The position numbers and the translations under genes are program-made. The notes under the pieces were generated by a model that was given only the letters and a program-made list of their open reading frames with translations, ran no database searches and was not told the origin of the DNA. This document shows, piece after piece, positions 34,710 to 43,782 of a DNA stretch of 64,000 bases (within the stretch, counting starts at the first letter, position 1; each line of letters begins with the position of its first letter). This stretch comes from Clostridium sp031626875 (lineage in GTDB: Bacteria > Bacillota > Clostridia > Clostridiales > Clostridiaceae), in contig NZ_JANDMF010000017.1 of assembly GCF_031626875.1 (NCBI RefSeq), forward strand, positions 32,039 through 96,038. Direction: 5' to 3'.

Positions 34710-36287
34710 TTAAACATTCTTATTTTTTAATTTAATTTTTACTTTATATCCATACTCTTTAAAGAGTTGTACTAAATCTTCTCCCCCTATTAAAATAATA
34801 GACTTACCTTTTGAAAATTCTCTTGATTTGTCTCCATAATAACTTGTAGTTATTAATATTCCTTTATTGGCTTTTTCTGATAACATTGTACTATATAAAT
34901 CTTTAACATTTGCTACATGAACCTCTTCATCATACTGTTTTGCTCTAATTAAAAACTTTCCACCTCTTATTTTATCTTTATCAATAACTATAAGTTCTAA
35001 CCCACGCTCCCTACTAGATTTTGCAATTTTCACATCACAGTTTTTTCCTGAAAAAACTTTCTTAAATAATTCTTTTATTAGATCTTCAAATACTTCTAAA
35101 CCCAGTTCTTCTAAATTAATTTCATTATCTAAACCAGCTTGAACTTCTTTTGATTGTATAAATCTTAAATCATTATGATTCAAATCTAATATTGGTTTTA
35201 CTGGAGTTAAATCATATAATAAGGCTCCACTTATTCCCTTAAGTTTTCTAAAATATTCTTTTGGATTTACTTTACCTAATTCTAATTTAGTAAATTCCTC
35301 TCTAGAAGTTTGTACTGACATTATGCATGCTCTAAAATAATTTTCAGTTTTCTTATCTACATCATATATCCATCCATTGAAAACTATTTTCTTTATCTCA
35401 TCTATCTTTAACGCTTGAAATACTTCATATATATTTCTTAAGCAAATTTTATATAAAACATCCTCATAATATTCTTCAAATTCCTTTTGTTCCATCCTAA
35501 CTTCAATAATCTCTTTCCTTGCTGCAATATATTTATATTCAGTAATAATTGGGATTTCCTCTTTCATTGGAAGATCATAAGAGATAATCAATATTTTATT
35601 TGATGGGTCATATTGAATTTCATATTGCTTTCTAATTTCATAAGGATATATAGATTTCTCCAAAACTAAGTTTACATACCTCTCTATTGCCTTTTCTTCA
35701 CCTTTTTCTAAATTAATTTTAAACTCATCTATAGAATCATTAAATGATTTAACTCCATTAGTGAAGTTCAATTTTTCCTCCTCATATTTTCTTTTAGCTA
35801 TTTCCCTTTTTTCTTCATATTCCTTTTTTCTTTCTTTAAATAAACTCTGGGCTTCATTCTCTAATTTAATTCTTTTCTTTTTTACTGATTTAAATAAGAA
35901 TTCTTTTGTTGAGTTTTTTATAGGAACTCCTACTTCAATATTTATTTCTTTTAAGGTTGGAGGTTCTTCTCTGAATATAAACTCTTTAAATTCGTATGTC
36001 TTTTTTAATGAATCTAGCTCTATAGAATGATCTATTTTTAATGAATCCAGTAGTATATCTTTATATTTCTCTATTTTTTGAATTGATTCTATGGTGTCTT
36101 GTTCTGTTTGATATTCTAAATCTTCACTTCTTTGTTTCTTTCGTTTTTTCTCTTCTTTTTCTCTCCAACTTGCTAATTGTTCTCTAATCTTTCTATTTAA
36201 CTCCCAAGAAGTCTCTGCCTTTATTACTTTACTTACATCTAAAAATTCATTATATACTCTCTCTGAATAAAGATATTTCACTGGCAT
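34710..36287 (-). CDS. Mrr-like restriction endonuclease with long coiled-coil N-terminus
   Basis: 525 aa from the ATG at 36287, which has AAGGGGGAAA before it; an ATG at 36314 would put that site inside the gene. Residues about 30-190 are highly charged coiled coil (WREKEEKKRKKQR, FKERKKEYEEKREIAKRKYE). The last 130 residues match the Mrr catalytic fold: LEVFEDLIKELFKKV, RERGLELIVID, KFLIRAKQYDEEV, KGILITTSYYGD and SIILIGGEDLVQLF. The usual D and QxK residues appear as E (RGLEL) and RAK, so activity is uncertain. It splits the solvent genes and may have arrived by transfer. Confidence 0.75.
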   Translation of the reverse strand: MPVKYLYSERVYNEFLDVSKVIKAETSWELNRKIREQLASWREKEEKKRKKQRSEDLEYQTEQDTIESIQKIEKYKDILLDSLKIDHSIELDSLKKTYEFKEFIFREEPPTLKEINIEVGVPIKNSTKEFLFKSVKKKRIKLENEAQSLFKERKKEYEEKREIAKRKYEEEKLNFTNGVKSFNDSIDEFKINLEKGEEKAIERYVNLVLEKSIYPYEIRKQYEIQYDPSNKILIISYDLPMKEEIPIITEYKYIAARKEIIEVRMEQKEFEEYYEDVLYKICLRNIYEVFQALKIDEIKKIVFNGWIYDVDKKTENYFRACIMSVQTSREEFTKLELGKVNPKEYFRKLKGISGALLYDLTPVKPILDLNHNDLRFIQSKEVQAGLDNEINLEELGLEVFEDLIKELFKKVFSGKNCDVKIAKSSRERGLELIVIDKDKIRGGKFLIRAKQYDEEVHVANVKDLYSTMLSEKANKGILITTSYYGDKSREFSKGKSIILIGGEDLVQLFKEYGYKVKIKLKNKNV

Positions 36288-36582
36288 AATTTCCCCCTTA
36301 AAATAGTAATTCATTTTTTTAACACTACCTTAATTTATTTTTAAATATGGAAAATTATAACCTTTATTTTTTTATGTCCAGCTTTGCATATAACAGGATT
36401 CTATGCCTCATCTATACAGATTTTGTGTATCAGCTATATTTATAATATATAATTCTTATAACCTTTATATTTATTTTTATGTTTAATCAGTCATTTTCTT
36501 TAATTACAATTAATTATGAGAATTTTCTTATATTTTATCTCTTTAGGAAAACGGTTAATTTAGCCATAACTAACTTTATTAT

Positions 36583-36654
36583 ACAAAGTTGTAACTTTAT
36601 TAATGATTAGTGTTATAATAAATATATACTAGTTAATAATCATTATCCGGATAA
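36583..36654 (+). promoter_or_regulatory. ctfA promoter and TTATCCGGATAA operator
   Basis: An extended -10 box TGTTATAAT (TATAAT at 36614-36619) has a weak -35 near TTGTAA around 36589. The palindrome TTATCCGGATAA lies at 36643-36654, 23 bases beyond the -10 and 27 bases before the start codon. It is identical to the one at the ald promoter, with nearly the same spacing. The rest of the gap from 36315 shows no Spo0A-type box that I could see. Confidence 0.7.
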
Positions 36655-36681
36655 AGAAATAATATTACTTTGGAGGTGCTC

Positions 36682-37338
36682 ATGAATAAATTATTTACTC
36701 TTAATGATATAAAAACTATTTTTAAAGATGGAATGAGCATTATGATTGGTGGTTTTCTAGACTGTGGGACTCCTGATAATATAGTCGACTTACTTGTTGA
36801 CTTAAAGGTAAAAGATTTAACACTAATTTGTAATGATACCAGCTTCCCAGATAGAGGAATAGGAAAATTAATTGTAAACAATCAAGTAAAAAAAGTAATT
36901 GCTTCACATATAGGAACAAATTCAGAAACGGGTAAAAAAATGTTATCCAATGAAATTGAAGTTGAACTTTCTCCTCAAGGCACATTAATCGAAAGAATAC
37001 GTGCAGCTGGTTCTGGCCTTGGTGGAGTTTTAACACAAACAGGTCTTGGAACAATTGTTGAAGAAGGAAAAGAAAAAATTTTGGTTAATGGAAAAGAATA
37101 TTTATTAGAAATTCCCTTAAAAGCAGATTTAGCTTTAATAAAAGGAAGTATAGTAGATGAAAGTGGAAATACCTTCTATAGAGGTACAACAAAAAATTTT
37201 AACCCTTATATTGCAATGGCTTGTGACATAGTAGTTGTTGAAGCTGAAAAACTTGTTAAAAATGGTGAATTAGGCCCTGAAATTATTATGACTCCAGCTC
37301 CATTAGTTGATTATATTGTTAAAAAGGAGGAACTCTAA
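36682..37338 (+). CDS. ctfA: Butyrate-acetoacetate CoA-transferase, subunit A
   Basis: 218 aa from the ATG at 36682, preceded by GGAGG; a TTG at 36670 in the same frame would include the ribosome-binding site. The size equals known CtfA. Family features are GGFLDCGTPDNIVDLL, IASHIGTNSETGKKM, ELSPQGTLIERIRAAGSGLGG and the C-terminal MACDIVVVEAEKLV. With CtfB it moves CoA from acetoacetyl-CoA to acetate or butyrate, recycling acids during solvent formation and yielding acetoacetate for Adc. It ends directly against ctfB (no gap) and is controlled by the promoter and palindrome just upstream. Confidence 0.95.
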   Translation: MNKLFTLNDIKTIFKDGMSIMIGGFLDCGTPDNIVDLLVDLKVKDLTLICNDTSFPDRGIGKLIVNNQVKKVIASHIGTNSETGKKMLSNEIEVELSPQGTLIERIRAAGSGLGGVLTQTGLGTIVEEGKEKILVNGKEYLLEIPLKADLALIKGSIVDESGNTFYRGTTKNFNPYIAMACDIVVVEAEKLVKNGELGPEIIMTPAPLVDYIVKKEEL

Positions 37339-38049
37339 ATGATTAATAATAGAAATTTAATAAAAGAAACTATTGCAAAAAGAGTAGCCCAAGAATTAGA
37401 ATCAGGACAACTTGTAAATCTAGGTATTGGTATTCCTACTTTAGTAACTAACTATATACCAGATGATAAAGAAATCTTTATTCAATCAGAAAATGGAATA
37501 GTTGGAATGGGATCAGCTCCAATACCAGGAAATGAAGACCATGATGTTACAGATGCTGGAGGCCAATATACAACTATAGCAAGGTCTGGTTCATTTATAG
37601 ACAGCTCAACTTCTTTTTCTTTAATTAGAGGTGGTCATGTTGATGTTACTGTACTTGGCGCTTTGGAAGTTGATGAGCATGGAAACTTATCTAATTGGAT
37701 TATCCCAGGCAAGCTAGTTCCTGGAATGGGAGGTGCAATGGATCTTGTAACAGGAGCAAAAAAAGTAATTGTTGCAATGCAACATACTGGGAAAGGAAAG
37801 CCAAAAATATTGAAAGATTGCAAGCTTCCACTTACTGCAAAGTCAAAGGTTAATTTAATAGTTACTGAACTTTGTGTAATTGAAGTTACAGATAAAGGTC
37901 TTGTCTTAAGAGAAATTAATAAAGATACTACTATTGAAGAAATTCAAGCTTTAACAGAAGCAGAGTTAATAATTCCAAAATACGTAAAGATTATGCTAAC
38001 TGAATATTATGTTTATACAGCTGAAGAAAAAACAGCTTTACTTCATTAA
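37339..38049 (+). CDS. ctfB: Butyrate-acetoacetate CoA-transferase, subunit B
   Basis: 236 aa, somewhat longer than the roughly 220-aa CtfB of other species because of a C-terminal extension. It begins on the base after the ctfA stop and has GGAGG inside the end of ctfA. Key features are LVNLGIGIPTLVTNYIP, the catalytic glutamate in FIQSENGIVGMG, and HVDVTVLGALEVDEHGNLSN. IPGKLVPGMGGAMDLVTGAK follows. It forms the heteromeric CoA-transferase with CtfA. The immediate downstream gene is adc, so the operon makes acetone from acetoacetyl-CoA. Confidence 0.95.
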   Translation: MINNRNLIKETIAKRVAQELESGQLVNLGIGIPTLVTNYIPDDKEIFIQSENGIVGMGSAPIPGNEDHDVTDAGGQYTTIARSGSFIDSSTSFSLIRGGHVDVTVLGALEVDEHGNLSNWIIPGKLVPGMGGAMDLVTGAKKVIVAMQHTGKGKPKILKDCKLPLTAKSKVNLIVTELCVIEVTDKGLVLREINKDTTIEEIQALTEAELIIPKYVKIMLTEYYVYTAEEKTALLH

Positions 38050-38072
38050 TTAAAGAGAGGATGGATTAAAAA

Positions 38073-38813
38073 ATGTTAGAATCTGAAGTATTAAAACAAA
38101 TTACTACTCCAATTGGGGCTCCTGCATTTCCTAGGGGTCCATACAAATTTTACAATCGTGAATATTTAAATATTATATATCGTACTGATTTAGAAGCTTT
38201 AAAAAAGATAGTACCAGAACCACTTAAGATAGAAGAACCATTAGTAAAATTCGAGATGATGGCAATGCCAGATACTACTGGACTTGGTTCATATACAGAA
38301 TGTGGCCAGGCAATTCCAGTAACATTTAATGGACAAAAAGGTGATTATCTTCATTGTATGTATTTAGACAATGAACCTGCAATTGCTGTAGGTAGAGAAA
38401 TGAGTGCTTACCCAAAGAAACTTGGCTCACCAAAATTATTTGTTGATTCAGATACATTAGTAGGCTCATTAAAATATGGCTCACTACAAATTGCAACGGC
38501 TACAATGGGATATAAGCATATACCACTTGACTTTGAAGAAGCAAGAAAACAAATCTGTAAGCCAAATTATATGCTAAAAATTATCCCTGATTATGATGGA
38601 AAGCCAAGAATTTGCGAACTTGTTTCTGCAGAAGTTACTGACATTAAAATTAAAGAAGCATGGACTGGTCCTGGACGTTTGCAACTATTTGAACATGCTT
38701 TAGCACCAATGGCAGATTTACCTGTTCGAGAGATTATATCAGTATCTCATATTCTTACTGATTTAACCCTTCCATCAGCTAAACTAATTTATAACTATCT
38801 TGATAAAAAATAA
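38073..38813 (+). CDS. adc: Acetoacetate decarboxylase
   Basis: 246 aa, the normal family size. It decarboxylates acetoacetate to acetone and CO2. The Schiff-base lysine is Lys115 in EMSAYPKKLGSPK, at the same number as in the well-studied C. acetobutylicum enzyme. MAMPDTTGLGSYTECGQAIP and VSAEVTDIKIKEAWTGPGRL are also conserved. It is the last gene of ctfA-ctfB-adc, 23 bases after ctfB, with AGAGAGG as ribosome-binding site. A strong terminator follows. The acetone branch is complete here apart from thiolase. Confidence 0.97.
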   Translation: MLESEVLKQITTPIGAPAFPRGPYKFYNREYLNIIYRTDLEALKKIVPEPLKIEEPLVKFEMMAMPDTTGLGSYTECGQAIPVTFNGQKGDYLHCMYLDNEPAIAVGREMSAYPKKLGSPKLFVDSDTLVGSLKYGSLQIATATMGYKHIPLDFEEARKQICKPNYMLKIIPDYDGKPRICELVSAEVTDIKIKEAWTGPGRLQLFEHALAPMADLPVREIISVSHILTDLTLPSAKLIYNYLDKK

Positions 38814-38872
38814 ACATGTCTTATGCTTTAATTCTTTACAAATCGCTTTAACTATTTACATAGGCTAAAATA

Positions 38873-38931
38873 TAATAAAGTTTCTACATAATAAACTTAC
38901 TTAATATAAGTAGTATGTAGAAACTTTATTA
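38873..38931. terminator. Bidirectional terminator after adc
   Basis: TAATAAAGTTTCTACAT (38873-38889) pairs perfectly with ATGTAGAAACTTTATTA (38915-38931). It lies between adc and the oppositely directed small membrane protein gene. Confidence 0.85.
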
Positions 38932-38984
38932 TAGTGTAAAAAATATTATTTCATTTCTCATTTTTGAGTAATTTAATTTTGCAA

Positions 38985-39278
38985 TCATTCTTTTTCTATT
39001 GCAAGTTTCTTTCTTTCTCTTGACCTTTTTAAATATAAGAGACATGCTGCTATAAATGCCCCTCCTTCAATAAAATATACTCCTACAATAACTAATGATT
39101 TTCCTTCAATAAAATTTTTAAAAATCGTTGTTCTAAGTAAATCAATGAAAAAGTATGAAAAAAATAATATAGTATATGCTTCTCTATTCTTTCTCTTTAC
39201 AAAATAATAAATACACATACCAATAAAATATAGAGTTAATATATTTTCTACTAACAGATTTATTATATTTCTTATCAT
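38985..39278 (-). CDS. Small membrane protein, 97 aa
   Basis: Three predicted membrane segments are visible: ILTLYFIGMCIYYFV, ILFFSYFFIDLLRTTIF and IVGVYFIEGGAFIAACLLYL, with a basic C-terminal tail (KRSRERKKLAIEKE). No family is recognised. It lies alone between two terminators or long gaps. Function unknown. Confidence 0.65.
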   Translation of the reverse strand: MIRNIINLLVENILTLYFIGMCIYYFVKRKNREAYTILFFSYFFIDLLRTTIFKNFIEGKSLVIVGVYFIEGGAFIAACLLYLKRSRERKKLAIEKE

Positions 39279-39415
39279 ATGATACTCTCCTTAATGTCCC
39301 TTTTTATAACATAAAAGAAGTATATCATCAAAGATGCTTTTTGTAAATTTTTCTATTAGTAATCAAATTTTACATACTCAAAAATTTCTTAAACCTAATT
39401 ATATCTATACTAATT

Positions 39416-41053
39416 TTATTCTATATTAAGTTTTTTCTTGTTTTCTTCAAATTTTCTCTGGCGATAAATTTGTATTTTTTCATATCCTTCACCTTCTCTA
39501 TAAGTCAAAAATTCATTTAATATTCTATCAAATTCATCATCACTATTTGCTATCAACAAACTTTTCAATGTGTTTTTCCACTTATGTTGTATTTTAGAAT
39601 AAGCTTTACCTTCTTCAATATCTCCATATGGAGCTGTTTTATCATATATAGAAAAATTATAAGTTTTTCCTCTTGGCCAATCTTCTAATATTTTTAAAGC
39701 TTCTGACTCAGTATTTGCCCATTTATTTATTAAATTAGTATCCATAAGCATCCAATAAGTTTTTTCTGCTCCATATTTTTCGTAGAAGATTTTTCTATTA
39801 TCATTCAATAAATTTCGTAATTCTGGTTTAAATTGTTCTCTTCCCTTGATATATTTCCATGTAATATCCTTTTCTCCTAAATATAAATCTTTATTTCCTT
39901 CTTCACTTATTAAATAGCTTAAAAATTTTATTGCCCTCTCTGGATTTTTACAACCTTTTGAAATAAGTGTAACTTTCCATCCAGATATACTATTAGACGC
40001 TAGCTTGGGTTCATCAAGTTTTGAATTAGCTGGTCCATCAACTGGTATGTAAATTTTATTTTTATCAGTCTTATATAATTCTAATTGTTCTTCAATTATA
40101 TCAGTCCTTTGATAAAGCATTGAGAAATATCTTCCTTTAGCAATTTTTTCTCCCATTTGGGTTCTTTTATCTTGAAATATATCTTTTGAAATTAAACCAA
40201 GTTCATTAGCTTTCCTTAAAGTTCTTAACCATTTTATATATTCAGGATCAGTTATTCTCTCATAAATTTTTCCTTCCTTTTCAAAAGGTATTGCTAAAAA
40301 GTTAGGAAGAATACTATCTAAGGATAAATTCCCTGAATTATTAAACTCATCTAATCCTAGGGGAATAAGTGGTTCCTTATTTATATTAGAAAACTTTTCT
40401 TTTGCCTTTTCTAATGCATTCAAAAAGCCTTCAGGAGTTCTCATATCTGGTTTTCCTATAGCTTCATATATATCCTTTCTTACTAAAAAGGTTTGATTAG
40501 ATGGATTTTCTTCTTTATAATCTTTAGTATCTTTTATATCTAAAGAAAAATTAGGATAACAATATGTATATCCATCACTTTCTTTATACCATTCTAACTT
40601 TTGTTTATCAGTAACCTTAAAAAAATATGTATCATATTGTTCTGCTAACCTATCTAATGGTAAGGCTAGGTTCTCTTTTATGATACTTCTATATTCATCA
40701 TTCCAAGAACTTAAAGTTACAAAATCCGGCAACTCATTTTTCTGTATCATATCTTTTAGTTTTTCTTCCTCATCCTCACTAGGAGCTATAAATTTTATAC
40801 TTACTCCAGTTTTTTTTGTAACATAATTAGATACAACATTATTTCCCCACTTAGTCATAAACCCTGGATAATCAATATACCAATCAAAAGTTATTGGTGA
40901 GATATCTGCTTTCCAACCTTCCTCACTATCTGTACTTTTTTCTCCACTAACTTCTTCATGATTTTTTTTTAATACATTAAATGAAATAAATAATCCAGAT
41001 ACTATAATTGCAATAATAATGATTTTTGAAGCTATTCTATTTTGCATCCACAT
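39416..41053 (-). CDS. Extracellular solute-binding protein, family 1 (LplA/YtcQ-like)
   Basis: 545 aa. It has an N-terminal membrane segment (IIIIAIIVSGLFISFNV) without a lipobox Cys, so it is probably anchored or cleaved as a plain signal. The mature domain has the pattern of large binding proteins for oligosaccharide ABC transporters: FVTLSSWNDEY, ALPLDRLAEQYDTYF, LVRKDIYEAIGKPDMRTPEG and SNSISGWKVTLISKGCKNPE. No permease or ATPase genes are adjacent, so it either works with a transporter elsewhere or has a sensing role. The first ATG is chosen because GGAGGT lies eight bases ahead of it. Confidence 0.8.
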   Translation of the reverse strand: MWMQNRIASKIIIIAIIVSGLFISFNVLKKNHEEVSGEKSTDSEEGWKADISPITFDWYIDYPGFMTKWGNNVVSNYVTKKTGVSIKFIAPSEDEEEKLKDMIQKNELPDFVTLSSWNDEYRSIIKENLALPLDRLAEQYDTYFFKVTDKQKLEWYKESDGYTYCYPNFSLDIKDTKDYKEENPSNQTFLVRKDIYEAIGKPDMRTPEGFLNALEKAKEKFSNINKEPLIPLGLDEFNNSGNLSLDSILPNFLAIPFEKEGKIYERITDPEYIKWLRTLRKANELGLISKDIFQDKRTQMGEKIAKGRYFSMLYQRTDIIEEQLELYKTDKNKIYIPVDGPANSKLDEPKLASNSISGWKVTLISKGCKNPERAIKFLSYLISEEGNKDLYLGEKDITWKYIKGREQFKPELRNLLNDNRKIFYEKYGAEKTYWMLMDTNLINKWANTESEALKILEDWPRGKTYNFSIYDKTAPYGDIEEGKAYSKIQHKWKNTLKSLLIANSDDEFDRILNEFLTYREGEGYEKIQIYRQRKFEENKKKLNIE

Positions 41054-41366
41054 GAATTACACCTCCATAACTTGGATTATAATTTATAAAAATAAGTGTA
41101 TTTTTTATCTATTAATTTGTATTCAATTCATTTCTAGTTTGCTCATCTAAAAGTTAATTATGAATAAAAAGGTAGATTCCATGCCAAAGACACGAAATCT
41201 GCCTTTAAATCTAATCTCAAAAAAATATATTATTTAACAACGCTAAAAAATTCTTATTATTCTTAAGCTAATATTGCAAAAAAAATTAATATTGCATACA
41301 AAATATATCAAAATACAATTTATTTGTATAATTTACATTTTTATATTACATTTTCGCCTCTACTTA

Positions 41367-41485
41367 TTTACATATTGTTTCATTTTTAGTAAAATAAACG
41401 TATAAAAGGATTTGTTTGATGATCCTTTTTGTATTGTATTCATAAAAGCAGCTTTAATTAGCTGCTTCACCCTGTTTGTAATAAA
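41367..41485 (+). ncRNA. Structured RNA, copy A, with its own promoter
   Basis: A promoter TTTACA (41367-41372), 17 bases, TAAAAT (41390-41395) precedes a start near 41402. The RNA has hairpin 1 AAAAGGAT ... ATCCTTTT, a linker TTTTTGTATTGTATTCATAA, and hairpin 2 AGCAGCTTTAATTAGCTGCT (41447-41466), then TTCACCCT. Copy B at 42099-42230 shares linker, hairpin 2 and tail almost exactly. No coding frame fits. The gap 41054-41603 also holds a hairpin near 41170-41203 (GGTAGATT ... AATCTGCC), and otherwise nothing recognised. Confidence 0.6.
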
Positions 41486-41603
41486 TTCTAAACTCTTAAT
41501 TTTCTATAACAACTTATACATAATTTAGATTCAATATTTTTTTGTCGTAATACATATACTTATAGATGGAACCAAATTTAAATTATTTAAGGAGGATTCC
41601 TTT

Positions 41604-42005
41604 ATGGGAAAAATAATAAGAAATAAATATGCAATGGAATATAGGAAAGATAAAGATTTATTCTTCTTAAAAGTTTGGGATGTTTTCCCTCAAGAAGAAG
41701 CTAAAAATTTTTTAACTGATTATAAATATGAAACGAAAAAGTTTGATGCAGACGATACTTCATTTGTAATTGATTTTAGAAGTTTAGCCTCCATTAAACC
41801 AGACTTTAAACCAATGTTGGTTAAATTCATAAAACTGTATATGACTTTACCTTATAAATACATAATCTTCTTAAAAAGCAATTCTTCTACTTGTAATGAC
41901 ACTATAAAGTCGGCTATGAAAGAAGGCGGTATGGTTTATGGTAAAGATGCTATATTCTTAGATGATATGAATGCTGTAAATCAACTAATTACAATGTATG
42001 TATAA
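41604..42005 (+). CDS. Hypothetical protein, 133 aa
   Basis: Soluble alpha/beta protein preceded by AAGGAGG. The alternation of strands and helices (FFLKVWDVFPQEEAKNFLTD; TSFVIDFRSLASIKPDF; YKYIIFLKSNSSTCND; DAIFLDDMNAVNQLI) resembles a STAS- or SpoIIAA-like fold, but no diagnostic motif is present. It is a single gene between the two copies of the structured RNA, the first of which lies about 120 bases upstream. A regulatory link between RNA and gene is possible but not shown. Confidence 0.65.
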   Translation: MGKIIRNKYAMEYRKDKDLFFLKVWDVFPQEEAKNFLTDYKYETKKFDADDTSFVIDFRSLASIKPDFKPMLVKFIKLYMTLPYKYIIFLKSNSSTCNDTIKSAMKEGGMVYGKDAIFLDDMNAVNQLITMYV

Positions 42006-42098
42006 TATTTAAAACTCTCTCTATTTCTTGTTAAAAATTTGCCTCTTAGTTATATTGAGAAGTTAGTTAGCAATATTTTGTATATTACCTAGAATATG

Positions 42099-42230
42099 TT
42101 GACACCTAGTTAGCTTGTCTGTTAAAATATGTTTATGAAAAGGATTACTGTCCAAATAATTCTTTTTGTATTCTATTCATAAAGCAGCTTTAATTAGCTG
42201 CTTCACCCTTTTTATGAGAATTTTTTCTCA
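42099..42230 (+). ncRNA. Structured RNA, copy B, with its own promoter
   Basis: A near-consensus promoter TTGACA (42099-42104) followed after 17-18 bases by TTAAAAT puts the start near 42135. Hairpin 1 is AAAGGATT ... AATTCTTT, differing from copy A in sequence yet still pairing with one G-T wobble. Hairpin 2 at 42183-42202 is identical to copy A, and TTCACCCT follows. A further hairpin TATGAGAA / TTCTCATA at about 42213-42232 may end transcription. It lies about 200 bases before the 113-aa gene. Confidence 0.6.
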
Positions 42231-42425
42231 TATCATCTTTATTCTATCACTTTAATGAAATTCAGTTGCTCTTTTTATTGTAAACAATTTATATGTATTT
42301 CATTTTCTTAATATCAAAATATTAGAAGTAGCTAAAAAGTGTTTTTTGATGATATACTATTATTTAACAAGACCTTTATGATAATCATTAAAAAAATATA
42401 TTACAAAAGGATAAAGGATGATAAC

Positions 42426-42767
42426 ATGAAAAAGAAACACTTAGCAGTAATTTTAGGTACAATAATTTTAATTGTAGGTTCCCTAACTGTAGTTTTTACT
42501 AAGACAAATAATAATGATATGGAAACAAACAAAAAAACATATTCAGAAAATCATGAAGATAAAATGACAATAGAGGCAAATGCTGAAATAACCAATGCTG
42601 ACGATGCATATAAGACAGCAATATTTTATAAAGAAGATTTTATTAATTCAAACAAAGATAAAATATCAGCAGAGAATTCTGACAAAATCCAAGTCATTAT
42701 AAAAGGAAAATATAAAAGTTGGTTGTACGATGGGGCAGGCAGTGTTAAAGAAATAGATACTAAATAG
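42426..42767 (+). CDS. Membrane-anchored small protein, 113 aa
   Basis: The start is the ATG at 42426 (MKKKHLAVILGT), with AAAGGATGA before it; the frame upstream to 42339 is AT-rich and not protein-like. A single N-terminal membrane segment or signal peptide (AVILGTIILIVGSLTVVF) is followed by a charged extracellular part of about 90 residues with no known motif. A terminator follows. Function unknown. Confidence 0.6.
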   Translation: MKKKHLAVILGTIILIVGSLTVVFTKTNNNDMETNKKTYSENHEDKMTIEANAEITNADDAYKTAIFYKEDFINSNKDKISAENSDKIQVIIKGKYKSWLYDGAGSVKEIDTK

Positions 42768-42798
42768 GAAAATGAAATAATTATATAACATAATTATC

Positions 42799-42823
42799 AT
42801 AGGTGGCTTTAATAGTCACCTAT
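42799..42823 (+). terminator. Terminator after the 113-aa gene
   Basis: ATAGGTGGCT (42799-42808) and AGTCACCTAT (42814-42823) form a stem with a five-base loop, followed by CTCCTTTTTT. Confidence 0.85.
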
Positions 42824-43030
42824 CTCCTTTTTTAAAATATTTTTTTTGGAATACTATGTAATTATTAAAATTTGATGTTGACAAATTAAATTGTGTGCAA
42901 TATAATTTTATCATACCTAACAAACCAGTTTAAAAATTAATCTGAAGTACCATAAAGGTACTACAATTATTATCAATCAAATAAATATTTATATGGATAT
43001 AAATAAAATAATATATTGGAGGAATAAATT

Positions 43031-43780
43031 ATGAAAATTTTTGCTTTAGAATTTTATAAAAATGGAAAAATGAAAGAATCATTTGCTTTAGGAGGCTCTC
43101 TTGAAAAAGAAAAAATTAATACTAATAAAGAATATCCTGCAAGTTTACAAAACTATCTAATAGATACAGGAAAAGAAGTTATATTAGTAGATACAGGCCT
43201 TCCTGTTGAAACACCTGATATTGAATATAAACCAGACCAACCTTTATATATGGGAGAAAAAGTTGCAACATTTACAGATGCATTAAAAAATATCGGATAC
43301 AAGATAGAAGATGTTAATAAAATTATTTTAACTCATAAACATCCAGACCATTCTGGTGAATTAAGATTATTTAATCAAGCTCAAATTTATATTTCTCAGA
43401 TTGAAGCTGATTCTATGAATATAGAAGGAGAAAATATAAATAAAGTTAATTTCACTGATGGCTCATATAAAAATTTTGAAAAATCTCAAATTATAAGTGA
43501 AGGTATTATTATGATACCAGCCTATGGACATACTGCTGGTAATTCTATCATTATTGCAGAAAATAATGGAGTTAATTATATGTTCCATGGTGATGTAACT
43601 TATACTGATGAAGCTTTGAAACGAAACCAATTATCTGTGGTCTTTGAAGATAAAGTTTTGGCAAAAGAAACATTAGAAAAAGTTAGAACTTTCATCAATG
43701 AAAATGATACAGTTTATTTAGGAACTCATACTCCTGAGGCTTTAACTTCATTACAAAATAATATTATCATGAAATTATAA
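43031..43780 (+). CDS. MBL-fold hydrolase, N-acyl homoserine lactonase-like
   Basis: 249 aa, preceded by GGAGGAATAAATT. The dinuclear-metal motif is ILTHKHPDHSG (His102, His104, Asp106, His107), followed by IPAYGHTAGNSIII and MFHGDVTYTDEA, and the late YLGTHTPEAL histidine. The layout and size fit AHL-lactonase-like and related lactone or thioester hydrolases. The natural substrate cannot be read, and the gene is alone between terminators. Quorum-quenching activity is only a possibility. Confidence 0.85.
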   Translation: MKIFALEFYKNGKMKESFALGGSLEKEKINTNKEYPASLQNYLIDTGKEVILVDTGLPVETPDIEYKPDQPLYMGEKVATFTDALKNIGYKIEDVNKIILTHKHPDHSGELRLFNQAQIYISQIEADSMNIEGENINKVNFTDGSYKNFEKSQIISEGIIMIPAYGHTAGNSIIIAENNGVNYMFHGDVTYTDEALKRNQLSVVFEDKVLAKETLEKVRTFINENDTVYLGTHTPEALTSLQNNIIMKL

Positions 43781-43782
43781 AG

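Noticed and set aside
36520..36560. Possible cre site (GGAAAACGGTTAAT) upstream of the ctfA promoter
   Set aside because: It misses four consensus positions, including the conserved ends, unlike the clear cre matches at the fuc promoters.
36740..37054. Open frames on the minus strand inside ctfA and similar frames opposite other genes
   Set aside because: They mirror strongly supported coding genes and have no domain features or ribosome-binding sites.
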